This document shows, piece after piece, positions 46,149 through 54,205 of a stretch of 64,000 nucleotides of DNA; position 1 is the stretch's first letter, and the number at the start of each line of letters is the position of its first letter. Under the pieces are notes generated by a model that was not told the origin of the DNA, did no database searches, and worked only from the letters and a program-made list of their open reading frames with translations. Source of the DNA: an uncultured Muribaculaceae bacterium (GTDB taxonomy: Bacteria; Bacteroidota; Bacteroidia; Bacteroidales; Muribaculaceae); assembly GCA_910583795.1 (NCBI GenBank), contig CAJTZQ010000003.1, positions 1 to 64,000 on the forward strand. The letters are read 5' to 3'. Made by a program: the position numbers and the translations under genes.

Positions 46149-46727
46149 ATGTCTCAACCTCTTTTTGGAAATGCCGACAACAACGTTGTCGTCGCGATCA
46201 ACAATTGCCACAGTCCATTTATGGATAGTGCTATCCTTGTAATAACTGATTTCTGGTTCTTTGTCGGAGTTGTCTGTTGCATAATTGCCTATTCCATCCG
46301 GAAGGACAAATTTCCGAAAACAATACTTTTCTGTGCTTTGCTGATAGTAGCGGTAGGATGTACGGACTATTTGTGCGCCATCATTATCCGTCCTGCCGTT
46401 CAACAGCTGAGACCGACGAATCCCGACAATCCAGTTAGTGCTATGTTACATATAGTTCACGGATATATAGGAGGGAAATATGGTTTCCCGTCTTGCCATG
46501 CTGCAAATTCTTTTGCGATTGCCGTTTTTACATGCTTATGGTTTAGAAAGGATTGGATAACAGCAATACTGATAGCATGGTCTTTATTGGAGTGCTACAG
46601 TAGATTGTATCTTGGAGTACATTATCTTTCTGATATAGCTTTTGGAGGCGCCATTGGAAGTTTGATAGCTTATATTATTTATCGTCTATTAACTTATATT
46701 ATACATCGCCTATCAATATTTCATTAA
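46149..46727 (+). CDS. PAP2-family membrane phosphatase (LpxE/BacA-independent type)
   Basis: A 192-residue integral membrane phosphatase with about five helices. Motifs are RPAVQQLRP (motif 1, first Lys replaced by Arg), PSCHAANSFA (motif 2, Gly replaced by Cys, as in many Bacteroidetes undecaprenyl-pyrophosphate or lipid A phosphatases) and SRLYLGVHYLSDIAFG (motif 3). A TTG at 46131 could extend it to overlap the first PAP2 gene; ATG at 46149 is preferred. It is in an operon with that gene. Confidence 0.8.
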   Translation: MSQPLFGNADNNVVVAINNCHSPFMDSAILVITDFWFFVGVVCCIIAYSIRKDKFPKTILFCALLIVAVGCTDYLCAIIIRPAVQQLRPTNPDNPVSAMLHIVHGYIGGKYGFPSCHAANSFAIAVFTCLWFRKDWITAILIAWSLLECYSRLYLGVHYLSDIAFGGAIGSLIAYIIYRLLTYIIHRLSIFH

Positions 46728-46788
46728 TTGCGAATGTGAACAAAAGCCTTATTCATAACATTCCAACAATGATACTCAAACGGTTTGA

Positions 46789-46953
46789 TTATAATTACCT
46801 CAACAAATAATTGAACAAATGTCAGGCGTATATCGCGGCTACTTATAAGACCATTCATCATTCGTTATGTAACCCCATAATTCCATCTTCACGACTTCAT
46901 ATTTCGCTCACACTATAAGACAATCATATACACATTTATTTTTTGAAGATATT
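46789..46953. repeat. Hairpin repeat element, copy D (about 165 bp, inverted)
   Basis: Read on the minus strand it resembles copy C: CACATTTATTTT arm, CACTATAAGA/AGTGTGAGCG region and tip GGAATTATGGGGTTACATAACGA. The outer ends have decayed, so the limits are approximate. Confidence 0.6.
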
Positions 46954-46973
46954 TACCATACAAATAATTTAGT

Positions 46974-47061
46974 TAAATTTGCATTTGGGTAGCGTTTTCC
47001 CTGACGAAGTTGTTTAGATATTTTTCAAAATTTCGTCAGACATTCGAGACGATTTTGAAAA
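46974..47061 (+). promoter_or_regulatory. Promoter-like box and repeat-derived leader of the PagL-like gene
   Basis: TAAATTTG at 46974-46981 fits a -7 box. From 47006 to 47061 the leader (GAAGTTGTTTAGATATTTTT ... TTTCGTCAGA ... GACGATTTTGAA) matches the left arm of the repeat at 48328. The coding start is 11 bases after it. Confidence 0.45.
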
Positions 47062-47071
47062 ATACCAAAGC

Positions 47072-48268
47072 ATGAAACTGAATTCATCATATCTATTATT
47101 TGCTTTACTCACATCTATATGCCTTTCTGCTGAGGCGGCAACTGACTCTCTACCAGGAGGATTCAGCCGCCCGGTAGAATGGCGTATAGGTGTCGATATC
47201 ACCCCCGCTTGGGTTCCTCCCACAAACGATTTCTTTAAAGGACAAAATCCGGAAGACAAACGGATAAACACTAATCTATCCGGAGATATTCGTGCAGATT
47301 TCAGTTTTAATCCCTCCACACTTGAAGGAATTCTGTATCCCGGACTATATCAAGGCATTGGGGTAGGAATGGACACTTATTTTTCAAACTCTTTGTTAGG
47401 TTCACCTGTTTCAGCTTACGTCTATCAGGGCGCTCCCCTATTCCACTTCAACAATCGTCTTTGTTTCGGATATGAATGGCAATTTGGAGCAGCATTCGGA
47501 TGGAAACATTATGATGAACAGACTGCCGATAACAATGCTATTGTAAGTACTCCAGTGACGGCACACATGGGAATAGGATTAAAACTGCATTATTCCATCT
47601 CTGAAAGATGGCAGGCATCATTTGGAATATCCGCAAACCATTATTCCAACGGCAACACTTCATGGCCGAATGCCGGAGTCAATTCCATAGGTGCAACCAT
47701 CGGCATCGCATACATCATCAATTCCATCGATAAAACATACGGAAATTATGACTATACCGATATAGAAATTGAGCGTTACCGTTGGTTTTACGATATAACT
47801 GCTTTCGGTTCATGGCGCAAACGCGTCGTGATTATCGGGACACCTCCCGAACCCCAATTATGTCCCGGGAAGTTCGGTGTGCTCGGAATGCAGTTTTCTC
47901 CAATGTGCAAATTAAACAGATGGCTTGCCGTCGGACCAGCTCTTGACTTCCAATGGGATGAAAGTGCCGGAATTGAACCTTACTGGGTTGAAGGTACCTC
48001 AGGAGACGATATTAAATTCGAAAGGCCACCTTTTAACAAACAGGTAAGTATTGGATTGTCAGCACATGCTGAACTTACGATGCCCATTTTTTCGATAAAT
48101 ATCGGCTTGGGATATGATATGGTTAATCCAAAAGGAAACGAACCATTCTTCCAATCATTAACCCTCAAGACATTCATCACAAAAAACATATACCTCAACA
48201 CCGGCTATCGGCTCGGCAAATTCAAAGACCCGCAAAATCTAATGATCGGTATCGGCATCCGCCTATAA
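47072..48268 (+). CDS. Acyloxyacyl hydrolase-like outer-membrane protein (PagL-related)
   Basis: A 398-residue protein with a signal peptide (to about residue 23, AEAA). Residues 40-230 match PagL-type lipid A 3-O-deacylases: a small beta barrel with the catalytic pair in SANHYSNGNTSWPNAG (His and Ser of HxSNG). Residues 230-398 add a further beta-rich region ending in MIGIGIRL, making it about twice the size of PagL, as often in Bacteroidota. It follows two PAP2 phosphatases, which fits remodelling of lipid A, but is likely a separate transcript. Confidence 0.7.
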   Translation: MKLNSSYLLFALLTSICLSAEAATDSLPGGFSRPVEWRIGVDITPAWVPPTNDFFKGQNPEDKRINTNLSGDIRADFSFNPSTLEGILYPGLYQGIGVGMDTYFSNSLLGSPVSAYVYQGAPLFHFNNRLCFGYEWQFGAAFGWKHYDEQTADNNAIVSTPVTAHMGIGLKLHYSISERWQASFGISANHYSNGNTSWPNAGVNSIGATIGIAYIINSIDKTYGNYDYTDIEIERYRWFYDITAFGSWRKRVVIIGTPPEPQLCPGKFGVLGMQFSPMCKLNRWLAVGPALDFQWDESAGIEPYWVEGTSGDDIKFERPPFNKQVSIGLSAHAELTMPIFSINIGLGYDMVNPKGNEPFFQSLTLKTFITKNIYLNTGYRLGKFKDPQNLMIGIGIRL

Positions 48269-48327
48269 CTCATTCTATTTGAAATCTAACTATCCGATAT
48301 GTCGGAATTCATAACATCCAATAATAA

Positions 48328-48527
48328 AACTGATTTAAACTTTTTCTATTTTAAGATTTCGTCAGATTTTTGAGATGATTTTGAATCGTGAAGAGGGAGT
48401 TTAGCGGGCTAAACGACCGATGAGCGATGCAAAATCAGCCAAAAAGATGGCGGAAGATTGAAATAGAGGTCTTAAAATAAAGATTTCTTTAATTATATTC
48501 TCCTTCCGTAAAAAGTTTAAATCAGTT
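48328..48527. repeat. Hairpin repeat element, copy E (200 bp)
   Basis: Perfect 18-bp terminal inverted repeats (AACTGATTTAAACTTTTT at 48328-48345; complement at 48510-48527). The arms pair imperfectly, and the tip is GGAGTTTAGCGGGCTAAAC. The tip sequence differs from the other copies, but the GGAG followed by a short stem and GACCGATGA-like tail is alike. It contains no ORF and fills most of the gap before the DUF3089 gene. Confidence 0.75.
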
Positions 48528-48579
48528 CATAAAGCATACCTCTACGAGTTTATAACATAAAAAAGAAAATATTTATCTA

Positions 48580-49557
48580 ATGATTGTTTGTAAACAGTTA
48601 CATTTAATTATTTCATTGGCGGTATGCGGTTTAGTAGCAAACTGTGGTGTCTCAGACCCATCTGTTGCCGCAGAGAATGTTTATATCCCGACGCCTCCTG
48701 ATTATTCCGAAACCACGATGTGGCATGTGGAGCTTAACGACAAAGGTGAAGGCGCGGATGTGTTCTACATTCCGTCTACATGGGAATACGATTGGATCAC
48801 CACCGATGGTAGAATATGCCATTATGCCGACCCCTCGATTACAAAACATCACGACGATGTGGAGATTGAGATGAAAGGCGTGTCTGATTATATGGCAGAC
48901 GGGAATAATTTTTATTCTCCCCATTACCGTCATATCACCCTTGACTCATGGGCTACACTTAACGAGGACACTATCAGACGAAGGTATAATGATGTATCGT
49001 TTGTAGATGTCCGAAATGCCTTTGACCACTATATGAACAATGACAATAATGGACGGCCATTCATTATTGCAGGATTCAGTCAAGGAGGTAAATCTGTTGT
49101 CGAACTATTGAAGGTATTAACTCCTGATCAGCGGGACAGACTTGTCGCAGCCTATATTCTTGGGTATAAGGTTACTCCTGACGATGTAAAGACAGCGCCA
49201 TGGATAAAGGCGGCACAAGGCGCTGACGACACGGGTGTCACAATCTGCTATAACTCAGTTTCGGATGTGAAATATATCAAACCGATAGTGAGTGCGCCTA
49301 CTGTTATGTGCATCAATCCTGTGAACTGGCGAACGGATGCCATTCCGGCTGTTTTGAATGATACCATTACGGTTACACTATCACCGGAATACAAGGTTCT
49401 TGTTGTTGATGGATATGACGATAGCACTTTACCCAATATTCTTGATATACTCAATACAGGCGACTATCATGGTGCTGAACCTTGGTTATATAGCGAGTGC
49501 TTGCGAGACAATATGCATAAACGAATACAATCTTACAGACAAGCCTCGAATAAATAA
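48580..49557 (+). CDS. DUF3089 family alpha/beta-hydrolase, lipoprotein
   Basis: A 325-residue protein with a signal and possible lipobox (LVANC, residue ~22). The DUF3089 pattern is clear: GADVFYIPSTW near the N-terminus, then the nucleophile elbow IIAGFSQGGKSVVELL (Ser in GFSQG, about 168) and AYILGYKV. The family is an uncharacterised branch of the alpha/beta hydrolases, probably esterases of the periplasm or outer membrane. It sits just left of the mobile-element relics, and its 3' end is intact. Confidence 0.75.
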   Translation: MIVCKQLHLIISLAVCGLVANCGVSDPSVAAENVYIPTPPDYSETTMWHVELNDKGEGADVFYIPSTWEYDWITTDGRICHYADPSITKHHDDVEIEMKGVSDYMADGNNFYSPHYRHITLDSWATLNEDTIRRRYNDVSFVDVRNAFDHYMNNDNNGRPFIIAGFSQGGKSVVELLKVLTPDQRDRLVAAYILGYKVTPDDVKTAPWIKAAQGADDTGVTICYNSVSDVKYIKPIVSAPTVMCINPVNWRTDAIPAVLNDTITVTLSPEYKVLVVDGYDDSTLPNILDILNTGDYHGAEPWLYSECLRDNMHKRIQSYRQASNK

Positions 49558-49560
49558 ACA

Positions 49561-49834
49561 AGTCACCCGTCCATCAACGCCGCCCGAATCGCCAAGCGAG
49601 TCATGGAGGGTGGACATGATGTCCCGGAAAACAATCTTGCCGAGTGATAAGGACTCGATTTATTTCCTTGCCGATAAGTTAGGGGATTCATTCAATATCA
49701 GATGGCATGGCGAAGCTACCTCCTTCATGAAGCGCGTATAAAAGGAATTTGTTATGAACAATAGAAACAAGATTGTCCTGAAAGCCATAGTCATGTTAAT
49801 GGCATACGGAGCGATAATGGCTGCGGTCTTATAA
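49561..49834 (+). pseudogene. Relic of a zeta-toxin-like kinase and a small ORF
   Basis: The first frame reads NAARIAKRVMEGGHDVPE, the typical RI..RV..GGH.VP stretch of Bacteroidota zeta-toxin-like P-loop kinases, then a frameshift at about 49620 continues as KTILPSDKDSIYFLADKLGD up to 49741. The P-loop half is gone. A 26-residue ORF (49754-49834, MNNRNKIVLKAIVM start) follows and may be a remnant as well. Confidence 0.45.
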
Positions 49835-49844
49835 GAGGCTCAGA

Positions 49845-50125
49845 GGTTGGCATCCGGATTGCTTGACCAAATCCCCGGATGCAAAAAAAAAGTATGGTCT
49901 ATCTATCCTCTTGCTTGCACATACCTCTAAACGAAATCCGAGATTGCCTCTTTCTCAAAACGATCTTGCCGGGAACAAAAAGCTCTTCAATTTCATGGAC
50001 AGTGTCCTTGCAATCGGACAGAGTGTAAACGATGATTACGTTCCAATGTCACGGAGCTGTTCCGTTCAAAAGCACACCTTTTGCATCATCCGCTCAAATC
50101 ATCTCCAATCTTGAGTGTGGTGCGA
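49845..50125 (+). pseudogene. Relic of an AAA_25/RepA-like mobilisation ATPase
   Basis: One frame encodes LSILLLAHTSKRNPRLPLSQ in part and NDLAGNKKLFNFMDSVLAIG, matching the Walker B-to-sensor region of RepA-like ATPases carried by Bacteroides mobilisable elements. N- and C-terminal parts are missing or frameshifted. It marks the left edge of the island that begins at about 50222. Confidence 0.55.
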
Positions 50126-50221
50126 ACCCAGTGAGCACATCCCTAAAACTGCACATGTACATAAAAATGGCTTCGCTAGATTGAAAAATGAAAAAATAAT
50201 TGCCGATTTTGTGATTATTAT

Positions 50222-50253
50222 TTTGTGTATGTTGAGAAAAAACATTAAATTTG
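50222..50253 (+). promoter_or_regulatory. Promoter of the GTPase island operon
   Basis: TTTG (50222-50225), a 20-base spacer and TAAATTTG (50246-50253) match the housekeeping Bacteroidota consensus. Start of transcription would be near 50260 and the ATG at 50314. Confidence 0.6.
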
Positions 50254-50313
50254 CTTTCGGGTGAGCATTTTTACGAAATAATACTCCATTTTAACGGAAA
50301 TCGACTAATCACC

Positions 50314-50898
50314 ATGGAACTTGACCGCTATACAGACCAAGAAATCGCTCGGGCGATACTTCGCAGGGACACCTTCATCACGAAGGAGTATCTGTATAGG
50401 AAGTGCTATCCGATGTTCAAAGCAATATACGACAAGTACTACACTGACTGTGAGAATCCCATTGAACTGATAAATGAGATTTACGTCTATATTCTCATGC
50501 CACATCGTGAAACCCATCGATCCAAGTTGCAGGACTTCGGGTTTAGGTGTACTCTCACAATGTGGCTAAAGATTGTGACTGAGAACTATTGCCACCAGCT
50601 GTTTGCAAAAAGGATTCCTTCCAATGAAAATAATGATGTCGCCGATGATAGAAATGACATGGGTGACGACTCTTTCATAGCAAACCCCCGAAAACTCGAT
50701 ATGGACGACGTGCAGAAAATACTCTCGATGATGCCCAATCAACGCTACCGTAAGTTGATTGAGTCTCGCTATGTCAACGAAAAGTCGAACGAGGAGACTG
50801 CATCATTACTCGAAATGTCGATGGCAAATTACTATAATTGCCACAAGCGTGCGAAAGCGCAGTATTGTGAAATTTTGAGAAAGGAGGGACTGATATGA
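50314..50898 (+). CDS. ECF-like sigma-70 family factor
   Basis: A 194-residue protein. The N-terminal part (YPMFKAIYDKYYTDCENPIE; LINEIYVYIL) looks like sigma region 2, and the C-terminal part (MMPNQRYRKLIESRYVNEKS; NEETASLLEMSMANYYNCHK) is a region 4 helix-turn-helix. There is no region 3. A longer ORF starts at 50251 at the likely transcription start, so MELDRYTDQE is preferred. It is the first gene of the island and overlaps the next by an ATGA, as sigma/anti-sigma pairs do. It may drive the island or other genes. Confidence 0.78.
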   Translation: MELDRYTDQEIARAILRRDTFITKEYLYRKCYPMFKAIYDKYYTDCENPIELINEIYVYILMPHRETHRSKLQDFGFRCTLTMWLKIVTENYCHQLFAKRIPSNENNDVADDRNDMGDDSFIANPRKLDMDDVQKILSMMPNQRYRKLIESRYVNEKSNEETASLLEMSMANYYNCHKRAKAQYCEILRKEGLI

Positions 50899-52211
50899 TT
50901 GACGAAGAACTAATGAACAAATTCGACCGTATCCAAGACCTCCCTGTCTCGGAAGAAATGTTGGGTGCGTATTTGGAAGGCAATCTAAAAGAGGCAGAGA
51001 AGGAAGCTGTATCTGTACTGATATACGATAATCCGAGGATTAACTCCTTAGTTTCTGATTGCGATGGTTTTTCATTAGATTCTAGTGACGTATACCATGG
51101 GCCTTTTGAGGAATTTGAATTGCCTCATGTGATTGATAATAATTTCTATATACCTGAAACTATGGAACTAGAAGATTTAGAAACTTCAATTCAGTCCGCT
51201 ACAGCCAACGTTATTGATATTGCCAATAAACAATATGGCTTAGAACCATTGAATATAGATTTTGATCCAGACACCTATCAATGGGAGCAAGATACATGTG
51301 CGATTAGATCACAAGAAATTGTGTTACGGTCTTTTGGCACATTTGTTCCTCAGGATGAATTAGTGAAACTTGCTGAACAAAATGGTTGGTACACTCCTGG
51401 GAATGGCACTCCCATGGAACATGTAGGTAATTTATTAGATTTATATAATATCCCCACTCATAGGGTCGCAGAAGCAAATGTATTTAATCTTGCAGACGAA
51501 TTAGGCCAAGGGCATAAAGTCATAGTTGGCGTAGACATTGATGAGCTTTATGGAAATTCCTTTTGGGAATCTATAAAAGAGCATCTTGTTGGCAAAACAC
51601 CTAATCATGCAATGATTGTATCCGGATTGAACACAAGTGACCCAGACTGCACAAAAGTTACTTTAACTGATCCTGGTACTGGGAAAACCTTATTTGAATG
51701 TCCATACGAAAAGTTCCTTTCGGCATGGAATGATTCAGAGTGTTTTATGGTTGCTACTGATCAACCTGCTCCGTTGCGATATAATCCGGACTCCATGATT
51801 AATTTTGACTATCAAAAAGGACATGTTGCATCACTTGGCAAAATGCCGTTTGAACAATTCCATGAAGAAATAGTGCCTAATGCTGAAGATTATTTAGAAT
51901 CCGTTGACAGCTATATCGAATCATTGGAACTCAATATGGCAACTGATTTTAAGAGTATGGATTTGTACGAAGACATGATGAATAAGGCAGATATGGCGCA
52001 CCAAAAAGCCGTAAATCTACAAATTCATAATGCACATTCACATACATTGGGTTCCGGATTGCAACCCAACCTTCACACTCAACTTGCTCAAAATTCAGAT
52101 GAAATCGAGCACAAGACATTTACAGCCAAGCACCATTCTTCTAATTCTGATCTTGATATAGAAGAAGACGGAGATGAGGATGGAGATGACAATATGATAG
52201 AAGATATATAA
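50895..52211 (+). CDS. Anti-sigma-like N-terminus joined to a C39-like cysteine peptidase domain
   Basis: A 438-residue protein. Residues 15-50 (LPVSEEMLGAYLEGNLKEAE) resemble the start of zf-HC2-type anti-sigma factors but lack the zinc Cys/His. Residues 125-290 look like a C39-like papain-fold peptidase: Gln132 and Cys135 in EQDTCAIRSQ, His238 in TPNHAMIVSG and Asp259 in LTDPGTGKT. A helical region follows, then a very acidic tail (DLDIEEDGDEDGDD). No membrane segment or signal is seen. Coupling to the sigma gene suggests that proteolysis or binding releases the sigma factor; this is inference. Confidence 0.6.
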   Translation: MIDEELMNKFDRIQDLPVSEEMLGAYLEGNLKEAEKEAVSVLIYDNPRINSLVSDCDGFSLDSSDVYHGPFEEFELPHVIDNNFYIPETMELEDLETSIQSATANVIDIANKQYGLEPLNIDFDPDTYQWEQDTCAIRSQEIVLRSFGTFVPQDELVKLAEQNGWYTPGNGTPMEHVGNLLDLYNIPTHRVAEANVFNLADELGQGHKVIVGVDIDELYGNSFWESIKEHLVGKTPNHAMIVSGLNTSDPDCTKVTLTDPGTGKTLFECPYEKFLSAWNDSECFMVATDQPAPLRYNPDSMINFDYQKGHVASLGKMPFEQFHEEIVPNAEDYLESVDSYIESLELNMATDFKSMDLYEDMMNKADMAHQKAVNLQIHNAHSHTLGSGLQPNLHTQLAQNSDEIEHKTFTAKHHSSNSDLDIEEDGDEDGDDNMIEDI

Positions 52212-52222
52212 TCACTATAGTT

Positions 52223-54205
52223 ATGGAAATTTTTAAAGACATAATCCATCGTTGTGGCAAAGATTTAGGCAAGATAGTTTGCGAAATGGTTGCAACACGC
52301 GATAAGGAAGTATCGCAAAATTTGCCATTGCTTCCATTAGAATTAAAGCCACTTTCCCAGAGAGTTGATAAAACCGAGTTTTCTCTGGTTGTTAGTGGTG
52401 AAGTTAATAGAGGCAAGAGCACATTTATTAACGCCATAATCGGTGCAGATATACTCCCCACTTTTGATAAAGAAACCACTTCTCAGGTTTTTAAAATCAA
52501 AAACTCCGATATTGAATCATATTCTGTTGTTTACGGTAACGGTGATAGAAAGTGTATAAAACGAGAAGATCTCATTTTATATGGCACACAACTTGATTCT
52601 TTAACAGTAAATATCGAGGGTTCCGAAAATCCCAGAATTCTGTTCATTGAGGTATGCTATCCTATCAAAAATTTACCAGCCGGTGTTACTATTGTAGATA
52701 CCCCTGGAATTGGTTCTACGTTTAAGGAACATACCGAAATCGCGAAAGGATTCATGCAGGAAGCAGATGCAATAATATATCTTTGCTCTGCTAAACACCC
52801 AATGGTGAAAGTTGATATAGATTTTATAACTAAATCCATAGTGCCACTTCCTACTTCACCGAATGTTCTATTCGTCATGTCAAAGGCTGACCAAGCCGAT
52901 AGCGAAGATGCATTGCGAACCCTTATAGATCGAGCTCAGAACCAGCTTATTGCTAATTTTAAGGATTATGCAAGCATTGGAAAGATAGTGATTCCAGTTG
53001 ACAGCCTATCGCTTCGTGACTCTAATTTTGCTGTTTCAGCAGAAGAAAAGGATACACTCAGATACGTATCTAACTTCGAAGAAGTCAATGAGGCTATAAT
53101 TCGTCTTATTGAACGTCAAAAATTTTGTTGGCTTGTCGCAACATTCAATAGTGCCGCAAAATATTACAAACTCGTTAATGCATATCTTGACAAACAGATC
53201 AAGGAGTATGATCTTAACGAAGAAAACCGTGAAGCTAAATTGGCATCATTGAATACTCGATTGGAAAGAGTTGAGGAAGAATTAGGGCTTTCTCGTCAGA
53301 GAGTGGTTTTGACAGAGGTATCAAATATTCTATCTTCCCTTCGATCAGAAATCAAGAAAGAATTCACATCTGACAAGTCCAGCTTAATTACAAAATACTA
53401 TAATAAAGTAGATGACCTGTCCAAGGGCCTGTCTTCTGAAGCTCTAAACAAAGAAGCTCAAAGACTATTCAAGGATGTGGTAGAGGATGCAGTTTCTTCA
53501 TGGGAAGAACTTTGTGCAACCGCAGTGCGTCAAATTCAATCAGCCTTGAATATATACCACAAAGAGTGTCAAGTTGAAATAGAGGAAGAGTATAATCTAG
53601 ATACTAATGCTGACAATGATTTCTCAGTAGACTTAAATGTGACCATGACGGAAAGAATTGATGCCATGAGAGGTAAGTATTTCTCGGCATTATTCGGAAC
53701 AACTGTTGGCGTATTTGCAATAAATGCGCTTGCAGCCACGTCTGCTACAGTCGCGTCTATCGTGTCAAGTTCAGCCTTTCTTGGCCCTGCCGGATGGATA
53801 ATAGGTGGTGGCACTATTCTGTACGGTTTGTTTTATGGAAATAAAAAAGCCAAAGAGAAAGCTTTCACAAAAGCCAAATCTGAGATAAAGAAACATATTT
53901 CCGAAGTCTTGGAGGAAATATATAACCAATTGACTCAGACGTCTCTCTTAGAAGGAAAGCATGAATCCATGTTGCATTCTTTTGAGAAGGCTATGGAAGA
54001 GAGTGCCACTAACACCATTAGCGAGATATATAACCGCACTAAAAAAGAGCTTGAAGGAGCGAAACGAGCACTTTTGGCTTCTGCCAATACAGCTAATCGT
54101 GTTAAAGTAGTTAATCAGCAAACGCTTTGGAATAATTTCGCAATTTCTCTTCAAAAAATTGCTTTGGATTTGAAGGCCTTGAAAGCTGAATTTGAGTTGA
54201 TTTAA
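52223..54205 (+). CDS. Dynamin-like GTPase with membrane-inserting segment
   Basis: A 660-residue bacterial dynamin-like protein. GTPase motifs: G1 GEVNRGKS (59-66), G2 threonines in KETTSQVF (about 84-90), G3 DTPG (159-162), G4 SKAD (220-223). Long helical stretches follow (320-470; coiled coil). A strongly hydrophobic region at about 488-540 (TTVGVFAINALAATSATVAS; AGWIIGGGTILYGLFY) corresponds to the paddle that inserts into membranes. It is the larger of two dynamin-like genes in the operon; such proteins often work in unequal pairs. Predicted role is membrane remodelling or repair. Confidence 0.85.
   Translation: MEIFKDIIHRCGKDLGKIVCEMVATRDKEVSQNLPLLPLELKPLSQRVDKTEFSLVVSGEVNRGKSTFINAIIGADILPTFDKETTSQVFKIKNSDIESYSVVYGNGDRKCIKREDLILYGTQLDSLTVNIEGSENPRILFIEVCYPIKNLPAGVTIVDTPGIGSTFKEHTEIAKGFMQEADAIIYLCSAKHPMVKVDIDFITKSIVPLPTSPNVLFVMSKADQADSEDALRTLIDRAQNQLIANFKDYASIGKIVIPVDSLSLRDSNFAVSAEEKDTLRYVSNFEEVNEAIIRLIERQKFCWLVATFNSAAKYYKLVNAYLDKQIKEYDLNEENREAKLASLNTRLERVEEELGLSRQRVVLTEVSNILSSLRSEIKKEFTSDKSSLITKYYNKVDDLSKGLSSEALNKEAQRLFKDVVEDAVSSWEELCATAVRQIQSALNIYHKECQVEIEEEYNLDTNADNDFSVDLNVTMTERIDAMRGKYFSALFGTTVGVFAINALAATSATVASIVSSSAFLGPAGWIIGGGTILYGLFYGNKKAKEKAFTKAKSEIKKHISEVLEEIYNQLTQTSLLEGKHESMLHSFEKAMEESATNTISEIYNRTKKELEGAKRALLASANTANRVKVVNQQTLWNNFAISLQKIALDLKALKAEFELI

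Noticed and set aside
50251..50313. Longer N-terminus for the sigma factor
   Set aside because: The ATG would lie at or before the predicted transcription start, and the added residues show no sigma-like character.
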